A stretch of 30,486 nt of DNA from JBDTVS01 sp040007095 (GTDB lineage: Bacteria; Acidobacteriota; Vicinamibacteria; Vicinamibacterales; CAVVIG01), in contig JBDTVS010000231.1 of the NCBI GenBank assembly GCA_040007095.1, positions 1 to 30,486 on the forward strand, written 5' to 3'. This document shows, in pieces, positions 23,413 through 30,275 of the stretch (positions are counted from its first letter, which is position 1; every line of letters starts with the position of its first letter). Below the pieces are notes generated by a model, which did no database searches, was not told the origin of the DNA, and was given only the letters and a program-made list of their open reading frames with translations. Position numbers and translations under genes: made by a program.

Positions 23413-24732
23413 ATGAGTTCAGTGAGGCAGTTCCGTTCGAAACTTCGTGGTCGTAGCATGCACGGGGTCGAGCCCGTCGCCGCTGTTCGGATTCGCCGGC
23501 GTTCGCTCGCGACGGTCGCGGCAACGTTGTTGGCCCTTGCAGCCATTGCTCTTGCGCCAGTCATTGCGAAGGATCGCCATGACGACGGCCACTGGGTCGG
23601 CACGTGGAGTGCCAGCCCTCAGGCAGTTGATGCGCCAATCCAGATCAACGGGCAAACGGTGCGTCAAATCGTGCACACGAGCCTCGGCGGTGAGCGCGTG
23701 CGCGTGCGTTTGTCCAACGCCTACGGTACGAGCGCGCTGATCATAGGCTCCGCGCACGTGGCAGTCAGCGCCGGGGGTGCATCGATTTCGCCGGGGACCG
23801 ATCGGTTGCTCAAGTTCAATGGATCACGCACCATCACCATTCCCGCGGGTGCGTTGGCGGTGAGCGACCCCGCCATGCTCGACGTCCCGGCACTCGGCGA
23901 TCTCGCGGTCAGTCTCTACTTGCCAGAGAACGTGGCCGCGACAACCCAGCATTCGGTGGGCCTGCAAACGAACTACCTGTCGACTCCAGGAGACTTCACT
24001 GGCGCGATCGCATTGGCGGGTACCACCATCAATTCCTTCTACTTCCTCAGCGGCGTCGAAGTCCGCGCCTCCGAGCGGGCGAGGGCGATCGTGACGCTGG
24101 GTGACTCGGTCACGGACGGGTTCGGCTCAACGCCGGACACGAACCAGCGCTGGCCGAATCTTCTAGCGGAGCGGCTGCAGTCCAATTGGCGCACCTCGCG
24201 CGTTGCTGTGCTCAACGCGGGCCTCAGCGGCAATCGCGTTCTGCACGATTTGGTCGGCACCAACGCCTTGGCTCGGCTCGATCGTGATGTGCTCGTGCAG
24301 ACCGGCGTGAAGTACGTCATTGTGATGGAAGGCAACAATGACTTTGGCATTCCGGGACTGATCCACAACCCAACGGAAGAGGTGACCGCCGAGCAGGTCA
24401 TCCAAGGACACCGCCAGATCATTGATCGCGCTCATGCCCTGGGACTGAGGATCTATGGCGGCACGTTGAACCCGATCGAAGGGGTAGTACTCCCCGGCTT
24501 TTATTCGGCCGCTCTCGAAGTGAAACGCCAGGCTGTCAATCGGTGGATCCGGACCAGCAAGGCCTACGATGCCGTCATCGATTTCGACAACGTGTTGCGA
24601 GATCCGAGCCACCCCACGCGCATTCTGCCTGCGTATGACAGCGGCGATCACGGCCATCCAAACGATGCCGGCTGCAGGGCCGTGGCCGACGCGATCGACC
24701 TATCTCTGTTCGGCGACGACGACGTGGACTGA
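23413..24732 (+). CDS. Exported SGNH/GDSL-family hydrolase (XynE-like)
   Basis: This protein of 439 residues starts with a signal region (basic, then hydrophobic residues about 31-51). Next is a beta-rich domain opening HWVGTWSASPQ (60-70), typical of the XynE-like group. The SGNH core starts at about 224: block I TLGDSVTDGFGS with catalytic Ser232, Gly/Asn in NAGLSGNRV (268-276), block III EGNND (Asn309), and block V DHGHPNDAG with Asp412 and His415. All catalytic residues are in place. Such enzymes are esterases, often removing acetyl groups from plant polysaccharides; the actual substrate is inference. The frame is open upstream to 23341, but the ATG at 23413 has GAGGAG nine bases before it. 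It is divergent from the sigma factor operon. Confidence 0.9.
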   Translation: MSSVRQFRSKLRGRSMHGVEPVAAVRIRRRSLATVAATLLALAAIALAPVIAKDRHDDGHWVGTWSASPQAVDAPIQINGQTVRQIVHTSLGGERVRVRLSNAYGTSALIIGSAHVAVSAGGASISPGTDRLLKFNGSRTITIPAGALAVSDPAMLDVPALGDLAVSLYLPENVAATTQHSVGLQTNYLSTPGDFTGAIALAGTTINSFYFLSGVEVRASERARAIVTLGDSVTDGFGSTPDTNQRWPNLLAERLQSNWRTSRVAVLNAGLSGNRVLHDLVGTNALARLDRDVLVQTGVKYVIVMEGNNDFGIPGLIHNPTEEVTAEQVIQGHRQIIDRAHALGLRIYGGTLNPIEGVVLPGFYSAALEVKRQAVNRWIRTSKAYDAVIDFDNVLRDPSHPTRILPAYDSGDHGHPNDAGCRAVADAIDLSLFGDDDVD

Positions 24733-25070
24733 TGCGTGCTTCATAGCGGTGATCGAGACCACCCGCTTCCGCGTAGAAGCGACGATTGGTTCGTGGGATG
24801 TTTCGGAGTTCGCTAGACGACGTGACGGATTTCTCTCCATGCCGAAGGGTGTTCGATCATCGAGGTCGCCGTAAGCCGGGAGGGACGGTTGGCTTGGGCC
24901 GTCCCCGCCCGGACTCGACTGCGGGCAAAGCACAGAGGGGAAATGATCGCGGTGCGCTCCGGGAGGGAGACGACCTGGTCGCGATCCGACCGCGGGTAAA
25001 AACGAGCAAGGCCCACGCCGGCAATACTGGCATTCCCGGCAATGTGTTTTTCTGTAACTTACAGATTCTG

Positions 25071-25103
25071 GCGGGCCTCCGGCCCCCAAGGGCCCCGGCC
25101 CGC
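25071..25103 (+). terminator. Two-tier GC-rich hairpin after the SGNH hydrolase gene
   Basis: The outer stem is GCGGGCC/GGCCCGC (25071-25077 with 25097-25103) and the inner stem GGCCC/GGGCC (25081-25085 with 25090-25094) around a CCAA loop. It is very stable but has no T-run after it on the plus strand. It follows the SGNH gene by about 340 bp. It could be a Rho-independent terminator of unusual form or part of a repeat or structured RNA. Confidence 0.4.
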
Positions 25104-25122
25104 TATAGGTCACTTGCGAGCT

Positions 25123-25153
25123 CCGAAACTTGACTCATCGCGTCAAGTTTCGG
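25123..25153 (-). terminator. Perfect 12-bp-stem hairpin after the coiled-coil gene
   Basis: CCGAAACTTGAC (25123-25134) pairs fully with GTCAAGTTTCGG (25142-25153) around a 7-base loop, 22 bases beyond the stop of the minus-strand coiled-coil gene. No T-run follows on the minus strand. The position supports a transcription end. Confidence 0.6.
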
Positions 25154-25175
25154 CTTCTCAGGGGTTCTAGCGATG

Positions 25176-26201
25176 CTATGCCTGTCCTGAGCGCGTTTTC
25201 GCCTGCTCCATGGCGATCTGGTTCACGTGTGACAGTGCCCGCGCGCCTGATGCGCCTTCGATGGCTTTGACGGCGATGTCTTGGACCTGCTGCTTTGCCT
25301 CGTCAAGCTGTTTTTGGAGCGCCGCCATCTGTGCCGTCTGTCGCGCGACACCCTCCTCGAGCGTCTTGATCTGGAGGTCTGACAGACGCCGGTCGGCTTC
25401 GCGTTCCTTCGTCATCATCAGAACCTGCTGTTCGAACCGCTGCTCGGTCTGGCGTGTTGCGTCGCTCGCCGCCCGCTCCGTTTCCGCCTGAAGCCTTGAT
25501 GGGAAGCCACTCACCTGTTGCTGGAGTCGGACGTATTCCTCTTCTTGCTCTTTGATCGTCCGTTGCCGCTGCTCCCAGCTCTTCTCCAGAGTCTCCTGTT
25601 TCTCCCTGTTCTTCTTCTCGATCGCGCGCATGTCCTCGTCGTATTTCTCTTGCGACTTCTTTCGGTCGATGGTCTTCTTGTATTCGTACTCTTCGGTCTC
25701 GCGCTGGCGCTGTTTCTTCAGGTTCTCGTCGTACTCTTTCTCGGCGCGTTCGCGCGTCTTGAGCTCAGCGTCCCACGTGGCGCGCCGAGTCGACATCTCG
25801 GCTGCCAATGCCTGGCTCTTTGAATCGTAGTCCTGCGCGAGCTGATCAAGGGCCGTCGCCGCGACGTCAATCTTGTGCAGGCGTTCCAACTCCGCCCGTT
25901 CCAGCGCCACCGCCTCGCGGACTATGGCCAGTCTCTGGACTTCCGCGATCAGGTCGTCCGACACCGCGGCGAGAGCTTTCGAGATCTGAATACTCAGGGC
26001 CGAGATGCTCTGCGCTACGCCTTCGACCGACAGGACATCGACCGCTTGCCGAACTTCCAATTCTTTGAGATTGGCGGCCTCTTCAGCTTTCGCGTTCCTG
26101 GCTTCCCGCGTGGCCGCCACCTCCTCACGGATCTTGAGAAAATCTTGCTGCACGTCGGCCTTGCTTCGCCGCTGACGGGCTGTTGCCGCCGCTTTGGCCA
26201 T
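25176..26201 (-). CDS. Long coiled-coil protein of unknown function
   Basis: This 341-residue protein is almost entirely charged helix: 'DFLKIREEVAATREARNAKAEEAANLKELEVRQAVDVLSVEGV', 'RERAEKEYDENLKKQRQRETEEYEYKKTIDRKKSQEKYDEDMRAIEKKNREKQETLEKSWEQRQRTIKEQEEEY', 'LQIKTLEEGVARQTAQMAALQKQLDEAKQQVQDIAVKAIEGASG'. No enzyme motif, signal peptide or membrane segment is visible, so it is presumably a cytoplasmic structural or scaffold protein. A similar glycine-ending C-terminal segment ('AIEGASGARAL') occurs in coiled-coil proteins of several phyla that I cannot assign. The frame is open 104 codons further upstream, but the ATG at 26201 is preceded by AAAGGCGG and by a consensus -10 box 70 bases upstream, so the longer form is unlikely. 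Confidence 0.75.
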   Translation of the reverse strand: MAKAAATARQRRSKADVQQDFLKIREEVAATREARNAKAEEAANLKELEVRQAVDVLSVEGVAQSISALSIQISKALAAVSDDLIAEVQRLAIVREAVALERAELERLHKIDVAATALDQLAQDYDSKSQALAAEMSTRRATWDAELKTRERAEKEYDENLKKQRQRETEEYEYKKTIDRKKSQEKYDEDMRAIEKKNREKQETLEKSWEQRQRTIKEQEEEYVRLQQQVSGFPSRLQAETERAASDATRQTEQRFEQQVLMMTKEREADRRLSDLQIKTLEEGVARQTAQMAALQKQLDEAKQQVQDIAVKAIEGASGARALSHVNQIAMEQAKTRSGQA

Positions 26202-26270
26202 GAGTCTGCCGCCTTTCTGATCTGAGACGACGCCAGCCCGGGATGTCGCGGAGGGCGCGAGGCGCGAAGC

Positions 26271-26276
26271 ATTATA
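26271..26276 (-). promoter_or_regulatory. Consensus -10 box (TATAAT) for the coiled-coil gene
   Basis: The minus strand carries CTACTATAATGC, a perfect TATAAT about 70 bases before the ATG at 26201. The -35 position is poor (CGAACC at 17-bp spacing), so strength is uncertain. The box lies 50 bases past the stop of the ParE-like gene, so the coiled-coil gene has its own promoter. Confidence 0.45.
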
Positions 26277-26325
26277 GTAGGCGGCCACACGGAGGTTCGC
26301 TACCGAATACGACCGACGCCCCGCC

Positions 26326-26635
26326 TCATCGAGTCGCAATGCTGCGTCTGGACCAATAGTCGGGCCGACGACTTGTGTGGGCGAGCGCGAGGACCACGAT
26401 GTCCTCGTGTGGTCCGATAAGGAATCGTGAACGGAAAGCGATCGAGAACTGCCACGCGCCGATCTGACCGGTCGCGCCATCTCGGTGCAACCTCGGGGAA
26501 TCGAAGGATCCACGAGAACGTCGCGTCGATCTCGTCCTCTAACTCGATCCCGAGACCGGGTTGATGCGATTCGTAGTAGTCGACTTCGCGATCGATCTCG
26601 GCGACCGCGAGCCGATGGATTCGAAGGTTCTTCAA
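26326..26635 (-). pseudogene. ParE/RelE-family toxin with a +1 frameshift
   Basis: It starts at TTG 26635, overlapping the antitoxin stop (TTGA): MKNLRIHRLAVAEIDREVDYYESHQPGLGIELEDEIDATFSWILRFPEVAPRW...RFPFTIPYR. The expected ending PHEDIVVLALAHTSRRPDYWSRR is present but one base out of phase. An extra A at about 26413 (CGG-A-CCA-CAC) breaks the frame, and the length of 310 bases is 103 codons plus one. ParE toxins inhibit gyrase and RelE-type members cleave mRNA; which applies here cannot be told. Without correction the product keeps about 78 native residues but loses the last strands and the conserved 'R.P.YW' end, then runs on 30-35 foreign residues. Confidence 0.8.
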
Positions 26636-26865
26636 CGCGCGCGCGCGGCTCTCCGCTGCCGCACGTGCGCTCGGTATTCGTCGACGGTCATCGTCTCCGC
26701 GATGCCGGCGTCCACTTCGGCACCACGACGGGCGATCTCCGCGTGCCAAGCTTCTGCGGCGCCAGCCTCGGCGTCTGCATCGAGACTGCGGATCAATTCG
26801 AGCGCGAGTCGGGCGCGCTCCGCGGGAAGACGGAGGACATCGGCGAGCATGTCAGGGGCGGACAT
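26632..26865 (-). CDS. Addiction-module antitoxin of the ParE-associated type
   Basis: This 77-residue protein ('MSAPDMLADVLRLPAERARLALELIRSLDADAEAGAAEAWHAEIARRGAEVDAGIAETMTVDEYRAHVRQRRAARAR') matches the putative addiction module component family: an N-terminal 'LPxxERxxLAxxLxxSL' helix followed by 'AWxxEIxRRxxE', then the toxin-binding tail. It would neutralise the ParE/RelE-like toxin encoded immediately downstream, with which it overlaps by four bases. The ATG at 26865 was chosen over a TTG one codon earlier; no strong ribosome site is visible. The frame is intact although its toxin is not. Confidence 0.8.
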   Translation of the reverse strand: MSAPDMLADVLRLPAERARLALELIRSLDADAEAGAAEAWHAEIARRGAEVDAGIAETMTVDEYRAHVRQRRAARAR

Positions 26866-27037
26866 CAATCCAGTCTAGGAGCTTCGTGCCAAGCGACTGG
26901 CGCTCTCGTGCGGCCACAGGCGCACAAGCCGGCGATCTGGTGGTGACTTTTCGGTGAGTACTACTGGCGAAAATTCCCTGGGATTCTGGATGGTGACACC
27001 GGGCTGATCCTCGTAAGTGAAGATCGACTCGAACAAA

Positions 27038-27060
27038 GTCCCATCATTTCTCCCATCACA
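27038..27060 (+). repeat. Dispersed repeat, copy D (core only)
   Basis: Only the 23-base core (AGTCCCATCATTTCTCCCATCAC in two halves: AGTCCCATCATTT and CTCCCATCAC) is shared with copies A, B and C, with one mismatch to A and C. It lies 61 bases left of the tRNA-Leu fragment; copy C begins 61 bases right of it. Confidence 0.55.
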
Positions 27061-27121
27061 GCTTGTGCGTGTGCCGATTCTGCATTCGGGCTTGGAGGCG
27101 CTAAGTACTTTATTTTCAACA

Positions 27122-27185
27122 TGGTGCGGAAGGGGGGATTCGAACCGCCACGTTCTTGCGAACGCCAGCCCCTCAAGCTGGTCGA
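27122..27185 (-). tRNA. 3' fragment of a tRNA-Leu(GAG) gene, likely attachment-site remnant
   Basis: On the minus strand the fragment contains a perfect anticodon arm (CCAGC-TTGAGGG-GCTGG, anticodon GAG), a perfect long variable arm (CGTTC-GCAA-GAACG), a T arm with loop TTCGAAT and one C/C mismatch in the stem, then the acceptor 3' strand CTTCCGC-A and encoded CCA. The D arm and the acceptor 5' strand are missing: upstream sequence shows no GCGGAAG partner. It cannot make a functional tRNA. A 3' portion starting at the anticodon arm is what tyrosine-recombinase integration leaves at the distal end of an island. For a minus-strand tRNA, the intact gene would lie to the right, beyond this window. 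Confidence 0.75.
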
Positions 27186-27531
27186 CGTAAAAACCTAAGT
27201 CTTTGTATCTATACGATTTATCGGAAAACTGCGGTGTTGGCGAGTTTTCTATCTGTCCCTGTCTTTACTGGAGTTTCTTCAACTGACCTCGGGAGAGTCC
27301 CATCATTTTTCCCATCACCCTTACCGGCCGCACGTTTGCGAGAGGCAGTGACCAGATCGGCGATCGGCACGGCGTCCGCCAGTCGTTCGTGCGCGGGATT
27401 CTCGTGAGGTTTCAGAGGGCATTCCGGGCGTCGTTGCCATCTTGGGCTCACCGATCACCTCAAGAATCCACCTGAACACGCCAACGCGTCACGCGTTCAC
27501 GCATCGCGAAATCAATCTCGCGGCCGCGGCT
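27186..27531. other. 346-bp gap between the tRNA-Leu fragment and vapC
   Basis: It holds an AT-rich stretch (about 27186-27235), unusual for this window, and repeat copy C. No gene is supported. Confidence 0.5.
27247..27370 (+). repeat. Dispersed repeat, copy C (long form)
   Basis: It is nearly identical to copy A over about 125 bases: TTCTATCTGTCCCTGTCTTT, the same CCCATCATTTTTCCCATCAC core (27296-27318), CTTACCGGCCGCACGTTT and GTGACCAG...CGATCGGCAC. It has the same orientation as the other three copies. Confidence 0.75.
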
Positions 27532-27915
27532 TCACCGGAAGCGCAGGTATCCAGCACCCAGGCGCTCGAATGCAATGCGATCGGCCCCGACGACATCCGC
27601 GTTGATCGACTCAGCGGTGGCCGCCAGCCAGGCATCGTTCTCGCCCATTCGGCGTTTCGCGCGACGCTGCAAAAGGGCACAGCGTCTCGCCTGGGCAAGA
27701 TGCACCCCATGGATCGAAAACCGCTGCAATGACGCTAGAGCAGCTGCCTCGTCGGTCGCCCCCTCCAGGAGCTCCTCCACCGTGACGACAGAGACGACGA
27801 GTGGTCGCCCACGCAAGGAGGGTAGAAACCTCCTCGCCGGACCCTGCTCCCCCTTTGCTGTCTCCCGTTCGAGGGCGATGAGAAACGACGTGTCGAGTAC
27901 CACCGGCCGGTTCAC
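27532..27915 (-). CDS. vapC: VapC-type PIN-domain toxin
   Basis: This 127-residue PIN ribonuclease has all four acidic residues: Asp8 (VVLDTSFLIALE), Glu47 or Glu48 (VTVEELLEG), Asp94 (GENDAWLAATA) and Asp112 (VVGADRIAFERL). VapC toxins cleave tRNA or rRNA when freed from VapB; the target is not predictable. The GTG start at 27915 overlaps the vapB stop (GTGA), giving tight translational coupling. An open frame 17 codons longer exists but would place the first catalytic strand too far from the N-terminus. Unlike the other toxins in the window, the frame is intact from start to stop. Confidence 0.85.
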   Translation of the reverse strand: MNRPVVLDTSFLIALERETAKGEQGPARRFLPSLRGRPLVVSVVTVEELLEGATDEAAALASLQRFSIHGVHLAQARRCALLQRRAKRRMGENDAWLAATAESINADVVGADRIAFERLGAGYLRFR

Positions 27916-28112
27916 GGCGTCTTCTGAGCAAGACCGAGGCCCTTGCCCTCTGAAGCGTTGACCCACTCAATCAGATCATCCCCGGTCTCGATCGGCCCCG
28001 CCCGGTCGATCAGTGCCCGGATCACGTCGGACTTCGGAATCTTCCGGTTGCGCGCCCAGCGCGCCAGACGTGCGGCGCGCTTCTTGTCGAGTTTTACAGT
28101 TATGGTCGGCAT
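27912..28112 (-). CDS. vapB: VapB-type ribbon-helix-helix antitoxin
   Basis: This 66-residue protein has a classic ribbon-helix-helix N-terminus: a short strand MPTITVKLDKK, helix AARLARWARNRKIP, turn, helix KSDVIRALIDRA. A C-terminal tail (GDDLIEWVNASEGKGLGL) should wrap the VapC active site. It would dimerise, bind the operator at 28114-28131 and repress its own operon. The ATG at 28112 is only two bases from that operator, so repression at or near the transcription start is expected. It overlaps vapC by four bases. Confidence 0.85.
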   Translation of the reverse strand: MPTITVKLDKKRAARLARWARNRKIPKSDVIRALIDRAGPIETGDDLIEWVNASEGKGLGLAQKTP

Positions 28113-28113
28113 A

Positions 28114-28131
28114 GTAATACCCGCATATTAC
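28114..28131. promoter_or_regulatory. vapBC operator palindrome
   Basis: GTAATACCCGCATATTAC has perfect 6-bp arms around a 6-base centre, ending two bases before the vapB ATG. On the minus strand it contains TAATAT, a possible -10 box. Position and symmetry fit autoregulation by the VapBC complex. Confidence 0.6.
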
Positions 28132-28193
28132 CACTGGCCCTCGGTCCACGTGCCGACGAGAGGCTGCCATTCGCTACCTGCCTCACGCTGGGA

Positions 28194-28772
28194 TCAACGT
28201 CGACCACCCTTGCTTGGCTTGACTCGGGCAGCGCGCGCGTCGAGCGCGCGCACCAGCTCGTCAACAGCATCGCCGAACCCCCAGCCGACATGCTGCGCAC
28301 GCGCCTGAATGCGACCGAGACGAGCTCTCACCGTCACCCGTACGTCCTCAGGCAACGTGCTGAACTCCTTCGCTACTGCGTCCAGCCGGATCTGGAGCGC
28401 GTTGAAGTAGGCCTCGTCGCCGTAACCGAGATCCGCGGCTTGCTCCGTCCCAGCCTCGACGAACGTCAGCATGAGGTCAACGGTCCCGGATACATCGGCC
28501 GTTGAGCGCCGGTAATCGACGATGACTGCGGCGGCGTCGCGGACGCTGACCCGGCGCTTGCTAAACGGGTCGGGATAAATCGCGTCGGCGACCAGGCGGC
28601 GGTACTCTTCGATGGCGCGACTGTCGTGAGTGAGTCGCGAGTGTAGGAATCGGCGATTGGCCGCGCTCGCGTCGTATAGGTCTCCAAGCAGCGACACGAG
28701 GCCCGTGCGGTCGAATGCCCCGAGCCGCGCCTTCACGTCGCTCCACTTTTTGCGTTTGGTCTGTTCAGCCAT
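28194..28772 (-). CDS. DUF6155-like protein of unknown function
   Basis: This is a 192-residue soluble, helical protein. 'KKWSDVKARLGAFDRTGLVSLLGDLYDASAANRRFLHSRL' at the N-terminus, 'IYPDPFSKRRVSVRDAAAVIVDYRRSTAD' in the middle and 'MLTFVEAGTEQAADLGYGDEAYFNAL' after it follow the pattern of small proteins collected under DUF6155. No catalytic motif is apparent. The ATG at 28772 has no strong ribosome site. It lies 33 bases downstream of the zinc-ribbon protein gene on the same strand, so co-transcription is possible. Confidence 0.65.
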   Translation of the reverse strand: MAEQTKRKKWSDVKARLGAFDRTGLVSLLGDLYDASAANRRFLHSRLTHDSRAIEEYRRLVADAIYPDPFSKRRVSVRDAAAVIVDYRRSTADVSGTVDLMLTFVEAGTEQAADLGYGDEAYFNALQIRLDAVAKEFSTLPEDVRVTVRARLGRIQARAQHVGWGFGDAVDELVRALDARAARVKPSKGGRR

Positions 28773-28805
28773 GATCGGTTGGAGCTATCTCGGTCGCGGA
28801 CCCGG

Positions 28806-29843
28806 CTATCGCCGTCGAGACCAGCGGTGGTACGCCGCGAGCCACTCGGCGCCGGTCGGTCGCGGGACAGACAGATCCAGGTCCAACAGTCGTACTCTAT
28901 GACGCTGCCTGCCGCGTCGACAGAGGGCGATCAGTTCATCCGCGTCGCGAAGATCGATCTTCTCGACGACCACGGGCTCGCCAAGGACTGTCGCACGAAA
29001 TGGAAGCGCCAGTTTCTCCTCGAGCACGGTCAGGAAGGCGGTCGCCTGCTCGGATTCGCCGTACGCGTCCACAGTCGCCTCCTCGATCAACGTGTCGAGC
29101 CGACGCGGAGTCGGAGGCCATGAGCGCGTTGGCCTCCGCCGTGCGGCAGCCTTTCGATTCGAGGTTCCGGTCCTGACCGCCGCTGCGGGCACGGTGGAAG
29201 CCGGCTCACGCGACGCCGGCGTCTCGAGTCGACCATCGGCAAGCGGGCCGCCGACGAGTTCGATGGTGTCCTCCACGATCGCCTTTAGCGTGAAGCCCTC
29301 GAACGTCATCAGCATGCGGCCGATCTGATCCCAGGTGAACGTTCGGCCGTCGACGATGAGAAGCGGGAGCGCACCGTCTGTCTCGGCGTCCCACTCGATG
29401 ACGCCACTGAGCCGGTGCGCCTGCGTCAGTTGCCACCCGTGCTCGGTCTGCTGGACGTGTCGGACGCTGAGCGCCTGGCGGATTCGCTCGCGCAAGAGCC
29501 TGAAAAGATCCTGGGCGTCGGCCTCGAAATCGCCGAGGATCTCGAACCGACAACCGCCTTCCGCCTTGGCATTCCTGACCTCACGCGCGGACATCGCGTG
29601 TCCGGTGGCAACCAGCATCGATCGAATCTCGAACCGGTGCCGCACACCATCGACATCGGTGACCACGATGGGCGCGATGGGCGTGTCGTCGAAGTCGATG
29701 TTGAGGCGGTCAGCCGACTCCTCGTTGAAACACCGGACGCAGCGTTCGCCGACCTCGGCGACCGAGATTGAATCATAGGGTCGCAGAATCTTCCCGCAGA
29801 GGCCGCATCGGCGTCGTTCCCGGTTCCCGTCGTCATGCCCCAT
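28806..29843 (-). CDS. Zinc-ribbon protein with C-terminal calcium-binding-protein-like domain
   Basis: This is a protein of 345 residues. Near the N-terminus CGLCGKIL and, about 20 residues later, CVRCFNEE form a C-x2-C...C-x2-C zinc ribbon. A middle domain ('APIVVTDVDGVRHRFEIRSMLVATGHAMSAREV', 'GCRFEILGDFEADAQDLFRLLRERIRQAL') resembles the uncharacterised DUF7713 type. After a Pro/Arg-rich linker (about 215-245), the last ~95 residues ('LDTLIEEATVDAYGESEQATAFLTVLEEKLALPFRATVLGEPVVVEKIDL', 'ALCRRGRQRHRVRLLDLDL', 'GAEWLAAYHRW') match a small domain usually annotated 'calcium-binding protein' and often found alone. The ATG at 29843 follows GGGTGAG and sits four bases after the stop of the upstream gene. 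Function unknown. Confidence 0.75.
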   Translation of the reverse strand: MGHDDGNRERRRCGLCGKILRPYDSISVAEVGERCVRCFNEESADRLNIDFDDTPIAPIVVTDVDGVRHRFEIRSMLVATGHAMSAREVRNAKAEGGCRFEILGDFEADAQDLFRLLRERIRQALSVRHVQQTEHGWQLTQAHRLSGVIEWDAETDGALPLLIVDGRTFTWDQIGRMLMTFEGFTLKAIVEDTIELVGGPLADGRLETPASREPASTVPAAAVRTGTSNRKAAARRRPTRSWPPTPRRLDTLIEEATVDAYGESEQATAFLTVLEEKLALPFRATVLGEPVVVEKIDLRDADELIALCRRGRQRHRVRLLDLDLSVPRPTGAEWLAAYHRWSRRR

Positions 29844-29847
29844 GTGC

Positions 29848-30255
29848 TCACCCAAGTTTCACGAGTCTCTCGAGGAACTCCTCGACTGTTGATCCCGTCG
29901 CCGCGGACGAATCGCTTTCGCGCTCCAGGGAACGAGGCTCGGACGCGGCGCGGCCAGGAAACGACTCCCGTGCCCGCCTACGGTTCACTTCGATTGCTGT
30001 GACCCTTTCGGCGCTGACGACGAAGTCTACTTCCTGGCCCCCTCGCGCCGGTAGAACACCCTCGCAAATGCTGGCTTCAGCCGCGTTCGCGAAGTGTCCG
30101 CCAACGGCGGACTCCACACCGTCCGCGGTACTCTCGAGTGCGAAGGGCATCTCGAGCGACACGCCGACTGTGCGGTCATCAGGCTGGAGCACGGGCGGTG
30201 ACGAAAGAATCACGAACGAGGCGGCAATGGCCCCGCCGCGGCCGAGAACCCGCAT
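29848..30255 (-). CDS. Small hypothetical protein upstream of the zinc-ribbon gene
   Basis: This 135-residue protein resembles no family I recognise. The N-terminal third ('GAIAASFVILSSPPVLQPDDRTVGVSLEMPFALES') is moderately hydrophobic but not a clear signal peptide. The centre has 'ICEGVLPARGGQEVDFVVSAERVTAIEVNRRRARESFPGR', and the end is a short helix 'STVEEFLERLVKLG'. Support for coding comes from position: the stop lies four bases before the zinc-ribbon ATG, and the ATG at 30255 is 9 bases from a -10-like TATTCT. Codon choice fits the neighbours. It probably forms an operon with the zinc-ribbon gene. Confidence 0.5.
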   Translation of the reverse strand: MRVLGRGGAIAASFVILSSPPVLQPDDRTVGVSLEMPFALESTADGVESAVGGHFANAAEASICEGVLPARGGQEVDFVVSAERVTAIEVNRRRARESFPGRAASEPRSLERESDSSAATGSTVEEFLERLVKLG

Positions 30256-30262
30256 GCGAGCG

Positions 30263-30270
30263 TAGAATAC
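30263..30270. promoter_or_regulatory. Shared bidirectional -10 element (TAGAAT / TATTCT)
   Basis: TAGAATAC reads TAGAAT on the plus strand (30263-30268) and TATTCT on the minus strand (30270-30265). The plus-strand ATG follows after 7 bases and the minus-strand ATG after 9, and only 20 bases separate the two start codons. Both messages would be leaderless or nearly so. Confidence 0.5.
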
Positions 30271-30275
30271 CGCGC

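Larger units (their letters stand above)
24733..25175. other. 443-bp intergenic region with structured right half
   Basis: From 24733 to 25045 nothing coding is supported. From 25052 to 25153 there are three inverted repeats in a row: CTGTAACTTACAG (25052-25064), a two-tier GC hairpin (25071-25103) and the terminator-like hairpin at 25123-25153. The region separates the 3' ends of two convergent genes. Confidence 0.6.

Noticed and set aside
27122..27185. Functional tRNA-Leu, possibly interrupted by a group I intron
   Set aside because: Bacterial tRNA-Leu introns sit in the anticodon loop, but here the whole anticodon arm is present and the D arm and acceptor 5' strand are not found nearby; the T stem also has a mismatch.
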